Shown piece after piece: positions 42,262-50,519 of a stretch of DNA of 64,000 nt. The DNA lies in the NCBI GenBank assembly GCA_963800275.1, contig CAWDAI010000007.1, forward strand, positions 124,001 to 188,000, given 5' to 3'. The translations under genes were made by a program, and so were the position numbers. This stretch comes from JAFMJV01 sp963800275. GTDB taxonomy: Bacteria > Chloroflexota > Limnocylindria > Limnocylindrales > CSP1-4. Below the pieces are notes generated by a model. It had not been told where the DNA came from. It saw only the letters and a program-made list of their open reading frames with translations, and ran no database searches. Position 1 is the stretch's first letter. The number at the start of each line of letters is the position of its first letter.

Positions 42262-43635
42262 CTAGGGACTCCGAGGTGAGCTGGTCCAGCGAAGCACCAG
42301 CCAGCCTGCGATCGCGGCCACCGTGCTGGCAGCGAAGATCCCGAGCTTGGCCACGTCGGCTGCCGCTGCCTGCGTGAAGGCCAGCTCGGCGATGAAGATG
42401 GAGACGGTGAAGCCGATGCCCGCGAGGATGCCGATGCCCGCGATCTGGGAGAGGCTCGATCCCTCCGGCAGGCGTGCGGCCCCCAGGCGAACGGTGAGCG
42501 CCGAGGCCGTGAAGATGCCGAGGGGCTTGCCGAGGGCGAGGGCCACGAAGATGCCGATGGCGACCGGGCTGGCCAGGGCTTCGGCGATCCCGTCGGCGGT
42601 GATACGGATCCCGGAATTGGCCAGGGCGAAGAGCGGCAGCACCACCAGCCCGCTCCATGGGTGCACCAGCCGGATCATGCGGTCCAGCGGTGCCTCGGTG
42701 TGCTGGGCTGCGGCCTCCAGCTTGCCCATCGACCAACGGGCACTGTCATGGTCTCCTGCTGCGCGAGCCGTGCGATACCGCTCCGCCAACTGCAGGAAGT
42801 GCTCGTCGCTGCCCTCATCGAGCGGCCGAGCCGGCGTCAGCAGGGCCATCAGCACGCCGGCGATGGTGGCGTGGACGCCAGACTCCGAGATGGTCAGCCA
42901 GAGCAGCGCGCCGAGCAGGACGAAGGCCGTCGCCGAGCTCAGGCCGAGGCGACGCAGGCCGTAGGTGGCGAGCAGGATCAGGCCTCCGACGAGCAATGGC
43001 TCGATAGCGATCGATCCGGTGTAGAAGACCGCGATGACGATGATGGCGCCGATGTCATCGACGATGGCGAAGGCCAACAGGAACGCCAGCAAGGCCGGCG
43101 AGACGCGGCCATGAAGGAGCGAGGCCACGGCCACAGCGAAGGCGATGTCGGTGGCGATCGGCACGCCCCAGGCGGAGGGGTCGCCCTCGAGCACGCTGTT
43201 GAGCGCGATGTAGAGGGCCGCCGGAACGACCATGCCGCCGATGGCTGCCACCACGGGCAGCGTCGCATCAGCGCGACTGGCGAGCGCGCCGTCGAGGAAC
43301 TCGTGCTTGACCTCCAGCGTGACCAGGTAGAAGAAGATGGTCATCAGGCCAGAGTTGATCCACTCGAGCAGCGGGTGGGTGAACGAGAAGGAACCGAATT
43401 CGAAGCCGAGCTCGGTCTCCCACAGCTGGTGATAGGCGTCCGCCGCGGGTGAGTTGGCCAACACCAGACCGACCACGGCCGCCAGGATCAGCAGACGCCC
43501 TGAGGCACCTTCCTGATGGATGAATTCCTGGGCCGGCCGGAATACCCGCTTGGCCAGCGGTGAACGAGCTTCGGTAACCTCGATCGATGCCGCTGTGCGT
43601 GGGGGCAGCGATGAACGGCGATCGCTCGGGGACAT
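42262..43635 (-). CDS. nhaA: Na+/H+ antiporter NhaA
   Basis: This 457-residue antiporter has the NhaA core with the paired ion-binding aspartates in FAIVDDIGAI near residues 194-203 and the ATDIAFAVAVASLL motif before them. About 12 membrane segments are present. The central loop between the two halves (about residues 282-335) is longer and more charged than in E. coli NhaA. It exchanges Na+ for H+ at alkaline pH. No Na+-sensing riboswitch is evident in the 18-bp upstream gap. Confidence 0.93.
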   Translation of the reverse strand: MSPSDRRSSLPPRTAASIEVTEARSPLAKRVFRPAQEFIHQEGASGRLLILAAVVGLVLANSPAADAYHQLWETELGFEFGSFSFTHPLLEWINSGLMTIFFYLVTLEVKHEFLDGALASRADATLPVVAAIGGMVVPAALYIALNSVLEGDPSAWGVPIATDIAFAVAVASLLHGRVSPALLAFLLAFAIVDDIGAIIVIAVFYTGSIAIEPLLVGGLILLATYGLRRLGLSSATAFVLLGALLWLTISESGVHATIAGVLMALLTPARPLDEGSDEHFLQLAERYRTARAAGDHDSARWSMGKLEAAAQHTEAPLDRMIRLVHPWSGLVVLPLFALANSGIRITADGIAEALASPVAIGIFVALALGKPLGIFTASALTVRLGAARLPEGSSLSQIAGIGILAGIGFTVSIFIAELAFTQAAAADVAKLGIFAASTVAAIAGWLVLRWTSSPRSP

Positions 43636-43653
43636 CGAGGCGCGCTACGCCAG

Positions 43654-43821
43654 TTAGGGGGCGAGGCTGCGCACGGCAGCCACGAGATCGCTCACCGCGC
43701 GGGCCAGGGCTGGCACGTCTGCCTGAGCGGATCCGGCCATGTTGGTCAGCGTAGCCTGCGAGCGCGGCCGCAATGCCATACGAACGTGAGCGTGCCGTGA
43801 TTCGTGGTGATACCGGTTCAT
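43654..43821 (-). CDS. Possible small hypothetical protein
   Basis: This is a 55-residue candidate beginning MNRYHHESRHAHVRMALRP, rich in His and Arg near the start and with an Ala-rich helix at the end. GAAAGG lies about 9 bp upstream of the ATG. The position, 18 bp before nhaA on the same strand, allows co-transcription. No family is recognised and it may not be real. Confidence 0.35.
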   Translation of the reverse strand: MNRYHHESRHAHVRMALRPRSQATLTNMAGSAQADVPALARAVSDLVAAVRSLAP

Positions 43822-43963
43822 CGTGCTTGACCTTTCGATTGCGGGGGAGTCGAGGCGATGTTCGCGTCCAGGGGAGTAAGGACGCGACGGCCCGCAGCCG
43901 GAGTCACCTAACACCGACATTACGCCATGTTCTGGGCCAGCTCCCGACGCGCCCTACTGGCGT

Positions 43964-44722
43964 TCAGCCGATCATCTCCGAGGCGGGGTCCGGCTGCTCC
44001 GGCGGGTTCGCCCCGGACTGCTCCGGCGTGGGCGGCTCCGCATCGAGCAGGTAGCCGATCCCCTGGAAGGTCTTGATGCGTCCTGTCTCGCCGGCCTTGG
44101 CGCCCAGCTTTCGCCGCACGCGGCTGATCCACACCCGCAGGTACTGCAGGTCGTCTCGGTATTCCGGGCCCCACACCTTGGTCAGGAGCTCCGTGTGGAG
44201 CACCACCTTGCCGGGGTTGGCGGCCAGGTGCTGCAGGAGCAGCCACTCGGTCCGGCTGAACTGGACCAACTCGCCGTCCCGCATCACGATGCGGCGCTCT
44301 AGGTCGATCTCGACATCGTCGAAGCGGAGGGAGCCGGCATTGACCGTCGCACCGCTGGAACGTCGGATGACCGCCCGGATGCGAGCGGCCAGCTCGTCGG
44401 GGTGGAAGGGCTTGGCGAGGTAATCGTCGGCTCCCATATCCAGGCCCTTGGCCTTGTCGGAGGTCGTGCTCTTGGCCGTCAACAGGATGACCGGCACCGG
44501 ACGACGCTGCTGCAGCTCGCGCATGACTTCGATGCCATCGAGGTCGGGCATGACGATGTCGAGCACCACCACGTCCGGCCGATACTGCTCGGCCATGCGG
44601 AGCGCTTCCTCGCCTCCATCAGCGGTCACTACACGAAAGCCCTCATCAGCCAACGCCAGGGCCACGAGCTTGGTGATGCGGGCCTCGTCGTCGGCGACGA
44701 GGACGAGGGGTTCGGTCGACAC
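43964..44722 (-). CDS. OmpR-family response regulator
   Basis: This 252-residue regulator starts at GTG 44722, with GAGGAGG five to six bases upstream. The receiver domain has the acidic pocket (DD at 11-12), the phospho-acceptor D55 (VVVLDIVMPD) and K104 (DDYLAKPF). Residues about 125-230 are an OmpR-type winged helix (SRTEWLLLQHLAANPG, LTKVWGPEY, RVWISRVRRKLG). It resembles KdpE. A Pro/Glu-rich tail of about 20 residues follows. It lies 58 bp after the small kinase gene and is likely its partner. Confidence 0.9.
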   Translation of the reverse strand: MSTEPLVLVADDEARITKLVALALADEGFRVVTADGGEEALRMAEQYRPDVVVLDIVMPDLDGIEVMRELQQRRPVPVILLTAKSTTSDKAKGLDMGADDYLAKPFHPDELAARIRAVIRRSSGATVNAGSLRFDDVEIDLERRIVMRDGELVQFSRTEWLLLQHLAANPGKVVLHTELLTKVWGPEYRDDLQYLRVWISRVRRKLGAKAGETGRIKTFQGIGYLLDAEPPTPEQSGANPPEQPDPASEMIG

Positions 44723-44780
44723 GGGTGCCTCCTCGCTGTGCTCCACGCCGGTCAGGTGACCGGGTGCGCGCGCTTCTGGC

Positions 44781-45470
44781 TCAGGTCCAATCATCGTTCA
44801 TCTGGTCGAATCCGGGTAGCCACACCCGGTGCTCTGCGTGGCCGTCTGCATGCGCCCGGCTATCCGTCCAGCCACCCATGGCGCGGGCGACGCGCTTGTT
44901 CGTGTAGCCAGCGAGGGTGGGGGCGCGGACGAGAGCGCGGGGCTCGGCGCCGGTGATCCTGATCTGCACCCCACGCGTGCCCTGGAGCATGGAGAGCTCG
45001 ACGGTGATGGGCTGATCATCCGAGCCCTCGCTCTCTGCCAGCAAGTTCTGCATCAGCAGCCGGATCCCGCCCTCGTCGCCTGCGACCAGGGGCAGGGTCC
45101 CGAGCTGTCGGAGCACGATGCGCGACTGCGGACGGCGTCGGCGCTCCCAGTTCAACAGTGGCGGCACGATCCGCTGCACCAGGAGGGGCTCTCGCTGGAG
45201 TCTGATGCCGGCGTCGAGCTGGGCCAGCGTAAGCACCTCGCTGATAGCGCGCACCAGTCGTTCGCTCTCTTCGGAGATGTCTCGGACCAGCTCGGCCTGC
45301 ACTTCCTGATCGAGCCGGGGCGCCTGGGCGCGCAACACCGAAGCCGCTGCGTAGATGCTGGTGGCCGGTGTGCGCAGCTCATGCGAGAGCAGATCCAGAT
45401 AGCGGCCCGGCTCTGCCGCCTCGCGCGGGCGACAGCGCGCCGGCCCCGGGTTCAGGGCGGGCCCGAACAT
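44781..45470 (-). CDS. Small soluble histidine kinase with degenerate ATP-binding domain
   Basis: From ATG 45470 this is a 229-residue protein with a HisKA dimerisation helix and phospho-acceptor H30 (LDLLSHELRTPATS). No membrane segment, HAMP or sensor domain is present. The HATPase part is degenerate: the N-box is NLLAESEGSD, lacking the essential Asn of NLLxNA; the D-x-G-x-G box reads ITGAEPRA; and no G2 box is visible. It may be a non-catalytic phosphotransfer partner or a decaying kinase. It precedes the OmpR-type regulator. The N-terminal start is uncertain; an earlier in-frame ATG at 45707 would add 79 low-complexity residues. Confidence 0.7.
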   Translation of the reverse strand: MFGPALNPGPARCRPREAAEPGRYLDLLSHELRTPATSIYAAASVLRAQAPRLDQEVQAELVRDISEESERLVRAISEVLTLAQLDAGIRLQREPLLVQRIVPPLLNWERRRRPQSRIVLRQLGTLPLVAGDEGGIRLLMQNLLAESEGSDDQPITVELSMLQGTRGVQIRITGAEPRALVRAPTLAGYTNKRVARAMGGWTDSRAHADGHAEHRVWLPGFDQMNDDWT

Positions 45471-45691
45471 CGCGGTCGGTCCATGCTGGGCTGGGGGGCG
45501 TTTCTGGCGCTCAGGTCCATGACCGACCGAGTATCCCCTCGCAACACTCGCGAAGGCGTCAATCGACCGCTGCGCATTCGGCCACGGGCATTGCACATAC
45601 CTTGCAGTCGGCGACCGCGTCGGTTCCTGCGAGGTGGCTGCAAGGTCCGCACCCGCCCCCTTGACGTCCCTGCACCGGACGCCAGCCGACG

Positions 45692-45862
45692 ATGTCGCCA
45701 AAGCCACCGCTCCGGGAGCACCGGCGCAGAAAGAAAGGAGCGATCGACGCCGCTTGGACCGAGAAGGACCGACATCAGTACGAGCACATCAAGGGCAGCG
45801 CTCTCGAACGCGGTCGTACCGAGGACCGCGCCGAGGAGGCCGTCCGCTCCGCCAACGGCTAG
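45692..45862 (+). CDS. Small KGG/Rho-N-like stress protein
   Basis: This is a 56-residue basic protein with the core WTEKDRHQYEHIKGSALERG followed by RTEDRAEEAV. The W-[ST]-EKD-x-x-QYEHI-K-x-S-x-x-ERG pattern is shared by small proteins often annotated as plasmid-stabilisation or ChaB/Rho-N-like and found near stress genes. The ATG at 45692 is the best start seen; an AAGGAG lies inside the ORF just before the core, so the true start could be later. It opens a run of tiny stress-type genes. Confidence 0.6.
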   Translation: MSPKPPLREHRRRKKGAIDAAWTEKDRHQYEHIKGSALERGRTEDRAEEAVRSANG

Positions 45863-45918
45863 GACCAGGCTCCGATCGCCTACCACTCATCATCAAGACC
45901 AGACAAGGAGCACTACCC

Positions 45919-46098
45919 ATGTTGAACCTCGCCATCGTCTTCCTGGTCGTGGCTGTCATCGCCGCCCTCGCCGGGCTCAGCGGCATCGCTGGCGACCTCG
46001 CCTCTCTCGCCTGGCTGCTCTTCGTCGTGTTCGTCGTACTCTTCATCATCAGCGTGGTGGTGAACATGCTTCGTGGGCGTGGCACCACCGCAGCCTGA
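45919..46098 (+). CDS. DUF1328-family small membrane protein
   Basis: This 59-residue protein has two hydrophobic segments (about 3-22 and 29-50) joined by AGLSGIAGDLAS, the signature of DUF1328 (YtjA-like) proteins. AAGGAG lies 8 bp upstream of the ATG. These proteins are small, inner-membrane and of unknown function, often in stress-induced gene sets, as here. Confidence 0.85.
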   Translation: MLNLAIVFLVVAVIAALAGLSGIAGDLASLAWLLFVVFVVLFIISVVVNMLRGRGTTAA

Positions 46099-46143
46099 TC
46101 ACGGCTGGTGACCGCCGAGGCACCACTTCCAGGAGGATCAAGC

Positions 46144-46491
46144 ATGGCTATCGCCCAACTCGAACGCCCGCAGGAGCTCGATGATCTCGCTGAGATGATC
46201 GAGCGCGGCAGTGACCGACTGCGCCAGGAGCTGGCCGGGATCGCCGACGCGGCCGGCACCATCGCCGATCAGGCTGACCGGGCCGTCTCCGACCTCGGGT
46301 CACAGGCACAGCATCTCGGAGGCGAATTGGAGCAGGGGGTGCGACGTGCCAGCGACACGCCTGAGAGTAGAGCCGGCCTGGCCCTGGTGGGCGCCATCGC
46401 CATCGCGGTCGTTCTCTCCGGGCTCATCCTGCTGGCACGGCGCCGGGCCCAGAAGGTAAGGAAGCGATCAGCCAAGCGCCGCAACCGCTGA
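46144..46491 (+). CDS. Small membrane-anchored helical protein
   Basis: This 115-residue protein has an amphipathic helical N-terminal region (about 10-75, rich in Glu, Ala and Asp) and one membrane segment near 80-97 (LALVGAIAIAVVLSGLILLA), then a strongly basic tail (RRRAQKVRKRSAKRRNR). AGGAGG precedes the ATG. It resembles DUF3618/ElaB-like tail-anchored proteins in layout, but I cannot assign a family. It follows the DUF1328 gene by 45 bp. Confidence 0.72.
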   Translation: MAIAQLERPQELDDLAEMIERGSDRLRQELAGIADAAGTIADQADRAVSDLGSQAQHLGGELEQGVRRASDTPESRAGLALVGAIAIAVVLSGLILLARRRAQKVRKRSAKRRNR

Positions 46492-46501
46492 CCCATGACA
46501 G

Positions 46502-46527
46502 CAGGCCCGGCCGATGCGCCGGGCCTG
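46502..46527. terminator. Bidirectional terminator hairpin
   Basis: A perfect 10-bp GC stem (46502-46511 and 46518-46527) with a 6-nt loop lies exactly between the stop codons of the convergent small-protein and sensor-kinase genes. It likely terminates both. Confidence 0.7.
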
Positions 46528-46528
46528 A

Positions 46529-48991
46529 TCAGTCTTCGGGGACCAGCATCTGCGGGATGGCGAATCCGAAGTCATTGCCCTCCCCGGAGCGAGCGGCCCA
46601 GGCTCGCCCGCCGAAGGACTCGGTGATCCGCTGCACGACCGCCAGGCCGAGCCCGGCGCCATGCATGCGAGCTGAGCGCGGGGCGCGATAGAAGGGCTCG
46701 AAGAGTCGCGCCAGCTCGGCCGCTTCCAAGCCCGGCCCCTCGTCCAGTACGTGGAGCCGGACCTCTCCATGCTCGGCCTTCACCATCACCCTGATCTTCC
46801 CTCCGCGCCGGGAATACTTCGAGGCGTTGGAGAGAAGGTTGGCCACGATGCGCTCCACGAGGCCGGGATGCGCTTCGACGAGCACGTCACCCGCTGACTC
46901 CAGCGTGTACTCCCGGGACGGATCACGCTGGCGCTGCCGCCGAATGGCTCGTTGCGCGACACGGTCCAGGAGCAGCGGCTCGTCGCTGAGCTCGGTTTCG
47001 CGGTCGAGCCGGGCCAGCAGCAGCATCGACTCGATGAGCTCGTTCAGATCGTCCGCGCTGCGGGCGATGTCAGTCGCCACCGACCGTGCTTGCTCCTGGT
47101 CCAATCGCCCGCCGGCCAGGACCTCGCTCATGCCCAGGATCACGGTCATGGGGGTACGCAACTCATGCGAGACCAGGCCCAGGAACTCGTCCTTCACCGC
47201 CAGGGCGGTACGCAGGCGGGCCTCGGCGGCCTTGCGGTCGCTGATGTCCTCCACGATGGTGATGTAGTACTCATCGCCGGCAGCCGGGTGGACGAGCGAC
47301 CCCGTCACCTCCACCCACACGGGTGTGCCATCCGGGCGCAGGTACCGCTTCTCCCTGACCACTGACTCTTGCCTACCTGCGCGCATCCGTCGGCGCACAT
47401 CCTCGTCCTCCGCGAGGTCATCAGGATGGGTGATGTCGGCGGACGAGCGACCCACGAGGTCAGCCTCGCGATAGCCCACGATGTCGCAGAAGCGCTGGTT
47501 GACCCGCAGCCAGCGGCCATCCGTGTCGGCATGGGCGACACCAACCGCTGCGTTCTCGAACGTGCTCCGGAAGCGCGCCTCACTGGCTGCGAGCGAGGCG
47601 CTTTCGCGTGCGCGGCGGAGGCTGTCCCAGGTGTGCTCCGCGACATCACCAGCCAGGCCCGACTCGGCCGCGGTCCACCGACGTGGAGCTGGGCCATGGA
47701 TCAGGAAGGCCCCTTGCCAGCGCCCCCCACGCACGACGGGCACGGCCAAACCGCTGGCCTCGGCGGACATGCCGTCCTCGGCCGGAACGACGAAGCCATC
47801 CGCGAAGGCAGCCTTCTCGCCAGCCCGCAGACGCTGCAGGAGCTCGGAGCCGCGCAGCCGGGAGAGGGGTTGACCCGGCATCGCAGGCGTCCCGCTGCTG
47901 TGCCAGCTGCACCGCGCCTCGTACCCGTCGGGCACGGCCTCCACGACATCCACCGCGGATGCCCCCAGGTGGACACCCAGGGCAGAGGCCGCCACCTCCA
48001 GCACGTCGTCGGGGTCATCGGTCTCACGCTGCGCCTGGAGCAGGTCCACGAGCATCCGCTGGCGTACCTCGCTGGCGCGGATGGATGCCTCTGCCGCCTG
48101 GCGCAGGATGAACAGGGCCAGCTCGTTGCCCAGGCTCGCGAGTGCTTCGAGCAGCAACTCGTCTCGTGGGATCGTCCGGTGGCTGAAGAGGTCGATGACC
48201 CCGAGCAGCTGGTCGCCCGCCTGGAGGGGGATAGCCGCCCCGGTGCGCAGGCCTCGGATGAAGGCGGCGCGCGGGCCGATGAGCCCACGTTGGCGGGTCC
48301 TCTTGATGGAGTCGATCCACACCGGGCGCCTGGTCTCCCAGGCGCGGCCGATCAGTCCCTGGCCGGCACTCAGGCTGGTGCTCATGGTCTCCTGCAGGAA
48401 CCGGGGATGTGCGCGCTGCGCCGCCTTGGTGGCCCAGATGGTCGAGCAGCGCAGGGTGCCGTCCGTGGCCGGGAGCCAGAGACCGGCGATCTCCATCCCT
48501 GTGCCACGGGCGATGGCCTCCATGAACTCGGGAGCAGCCTGCTCGAGGGAGGTCGCTCGCACGAGCGAGTGCGACACGGCCTCACCCAGCTCCTGGCGGC
48601 GCTCCAGTCGTTTGCGCGGCGTGACGTCATGGGCCACGCCGCTGGCGCGTACTCGCGTCCCATCGGGCTCCGCCTGGACATCACCCGCGACGCGCAACCA
48701 GCGGCGTTCGCCGGTCAGGCATAGGATCGCGACGTCCAGACCGATGACGCCATCGCCCGCCACCGCGTCGCGGAGTGCACGGGTGAGGCGCGCCCGATCG
48801 CTGCGGCTGAGGGCCAGGCGCGACAGCTCATGGTCCGACGGTCCATCGAAAGGGTCCGCCCCGAGCAGGCTGCGCAACTCCTCCGAGAGGACCAGCTTCC
48901 TCTGCCGTGCGTCCCATTCCCAGACCCCCGCGGAGGCGGCGGCTAGCGCACGCTGGAGGCGTGCGACGGCGGCGCTGGCTCGACGTGTCAT
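46529..48991 (-). CDS. PAS/GAF multi-sensor histidine kinase
   Basis: This 820-residue cytoplasmic kinase (ATG 48991) has, in order, a PAS domain (about 10-130, VWEWDARQRKLVLSEEL), a GAF domain (about 140-295), a second GAF-like domain (about 305-455), a PAS/PAC domain (about 470-590, RFRSTFENAAVGVAHADTDG), HisKA with the phospho-acceptor in SHELRTPMT near 604, and an intact HATPase (NLLSNASKYS, DEGPGLE, GAGLGLAVVQ). No membrane segment is visible. GAF/PAS sensing suggests a small ligand, light, redox or gas. No partner regulator is adjacent; the OmpR-type gene at 44 kb is a candidate. Confidence 0.92.
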   Translation of the reverse strand: MTRRASAAVARLQRALAAASAGVWEWDARQRKLVLSEELRSLLGADPFDGPSDHELSRLALSRSDRARLTRALRDAVAGDGVIGLDVAILCLTGERRWLRVAGDVQAEPDGTRVRASGVAHDVTPRKRLERRQELGEAVSHSLVRATSLEQAAPEFMEAIARGTGMEIAGLWLPATDGTLRCSTIWATKAAQRAHPRFLQETMSTSLSAGQGLIGRAWETRRPVWIDSIKRTRQRGLIGPRAAFIRGLRTGAAIPLQAGDQLLGVIDLFSHRTIPRDELLLEALASLGNELALFILRQAAEASIRASEVRQRMLVDLLQAQRETDDPDDVLEVAASALGVHLGASAVDVVEAVPDGYEARCSWHSSGTPAMPGQPLSRLRGSELLQRLRAGEKAAFADGFVVPAEDGMSAEASGLAVPVVRGGRWQGAFLIHGPAPRRWTAAESGLAGDVAEHTWDSLRRARESASLAASEARFRSTFENAAVGVAHADTDGRWLRVNQRFCDIVGYREADLVGRSSADITHPDDLAEDEDVRRRMRAGRQESVVREKRYLRPDGTPVWVEVTGSLVHPAAGDEYYITIVEDISDRKAAEARLRTALAVKDEFLGLVSHELRTPMTVILGMSEVLAGGRLDQEQARSVATDIARSADDLNELIESMLLLARLDRETELSDEPLLLDRVAQRAIRRQRQRDPSREYTLESAGDVLVEAHPGLVERIVANLLSNASKYSRRGGKIRVMVKAEHGEVRLHVLDEGPGLEAAELARLFEPFYRAPRSARMHGAGLGLAVVQRITESFGGRAWAARSGEGNDFGFAIPQMLVPED

Positions 48992-49232
48992 GACCGGCGC
49001 GGCCGGCAAAGGTGACCCATGTTCGCCGATGATAGGGGAGGTGAGAGCCAAACCTTCGGCCCGGCATGCCGTCGATCGAGTCTCTCGACGTCCTCGTTGC
49101 AATGCCGATGACATGCGCCACCTCCGCGCGATGGGTGTCCCCGTAGCGCCCCGCCGCATAGGGTCAACATCGTAGCTGTCCAACGAAGATGGCTGGCCCG
49201 GAAGCGGAACTTCTTCAACGGAGGAACACGAC

Positions 49233-49484
49233 ATGAACTCTCGCATGGACGAGATCAAGGGCAAGGTCAAGCAGAGCGTCGGCAGCCTGACCGGCAACGA
49301 CGAGATGGAGCGCGAAGGTCAGGCCGAAGAGACCCAGGCCAAGGTCGAGCGTGAGACCGAAGGCGCGGCCGACCAGGCCGTGGGCAAGGCCCAGGAGACC
49401 TTCGGCGATGTCACCGACGACGAGGAGACCGAGGCGGAAGGTCAGGCCCGGCAGACCGAGGGTGACATCAAGCGTGCGGGCTAA
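49233..49484 (+). CDS. CsbD-family stress protein
   Basis: This 83-residue very acidic, helix-rich protein has the CsbD core DEIKGKVKQSVGSLTGND near the N-terminus and a related copy near residues 43-60 (EGAADQAVGKAQETFGD). GGAGG lies upstream of the ATG. CsbD proteins are general-stress induced and of unclear function. It is divergent from the sensor kinase across a 241-bp gap. Confidence 0.92.
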   Translation: MNSRMDEIKGKVKQSVGSLTGNDEMEREGQAEETQAKVERETEGAADQAVGKAQETFGDVTDDEETEAEGQARQTEGDIKRAG

Positions 49485-49505
49485 GCCCCCACGACCCACT
49501 CCCCC

Positions 49506-50519
49506 ATGGTCTCGCAGACCGAACGCCTGAAACGCCGAGTGGTCCCGATGTTGACAAGCATCGGGACCACGATCGGTGATGCCCTCGAGCGTGGGCCCCT
49601 GGGCAAGGTCCGCCGCACGGTCGTGGGTCTCGTCCGCGAGATCCTCGCTGACGATGTGATGGGCTTGTCGGGCGAGCTGGCCTATCGCTGGCTGCTGGCG
49701 CTGTTCCCGTTGGCCATCATGGTCGCGGCTATCTCAGGGCTCGCCGCTCGCACGCTGAACATCCAGGATCCAGCCGATCAGCTGATCCAGGCGGCCGGCC
49801 AGGCGTTGCCACCCGAGGCAGCCCAGACGATCCGGCCGCAGCTGGAGCGGATCTTCACCGGTCACGACGGCGCGCTCCTGTCCATCGGCCTGGTGCTCAC
49901 CATCTACGCTGCCTCCTCGGGTATCCGCGCCCTCATCAAGGGGCTCAATCGGGCGTACGACGTGGAGGAGACACGCCCCCTCTGGCGGCAGTACTTGCTG
50001 GCGATCTCCCTCACGGTGTTGTTCGGCGTCGCGGTCGTGGTTTCCTTCATCGTGCTCGTGACCGGCCAGGTCGCGGCCCAGCAGGTGGCGACCGCCGTGG
50101 GCTTGCGCGAGGCGGCAGCCTGGCTCTTCGAGCTCGCGCCCTTCCCGCTCGCGGTCGCGGCCCTCGGGGTCGCCGCTGCCTTCCTCTACTGGGCTGCGCC
50201 CGCGCGCCATCTCAGCTGGCGTGGCGTATTGCCGGGCGTCGTGGTCTTCGTGCCCGGCTGGATCGCAGCGACGGTCGGCTTCTCCTTCTACGTGGCTAAC
50301 TTCGGCTCGTACAGTGATACCTATGGCGCCCTCGGCGGTGTCATCGTGCTTCTGTTGTGGCTCTACCTGACTGCCTTCATCCTGCTCGTAGGTGGTGAGC
50401 TCAACGCCGTCCTCGAGCGCGAGTTCGGGTCCGGGCGGAGGACGCCCGCCGACGAGCCCGAGTCCGAGCCTGCGGCCGACGACCACGATGCGCTCCCGTC
50501 CGAGTCGTCCCGAGAGTGA
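49506..50519 (+). CDS. YihY/BrkB-family inner-membrane protein
   Basis: This 337-residue protein has about six membrane segments and the YihY features: GLSGELAYRWLLALFPL near residue 56, IKGLNRAYDVEETRP near 145, and GALGGVIVLLLWLYLTAFILLVGGELNA near 278-305. A charged C-terminal tail follows. The family, once annotated ribonuclease BN, is of unknown function. The gene is 21 bp after csbD and overlaps the next gene by 4 bp. Confidence 0.9.
   Translation: MVSQTERLKRRVVPMLTSIGTTIGDALERGPLGKVRRTVVGLVREILADDVMGLSGELAYRWLLALFPLAIMVAAISGLAARTLNIQDPADQLIQAAGQALPPEAAQTIRPQLERIFTGHDGALLSIGLVLTIYAASSGIRALIKGLNRAYDVEETRPLWRQYLLAISLTVLFGVAVVVSFIVLVTGQVAAQQVATAVGLREAAAWLFELAPFPLAVAALGVAAAFLYWAAPARHLSWRGVLPGVVVFVPGWIAATVGFSFYVANFGSYSDTYGALGGVIVLLLWLYLTAFILLVGGELNAVLEREFGSGRRTPADEPESEPAADDHDALPSESSRE

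Noticed and set aside
43636..43653. Na+-sensing riboswitch before nhaA
   Set aside because: The gap to the possible upstream small gene is only 18 bp, and no riboswitch core is visible in the surrounding sequence.
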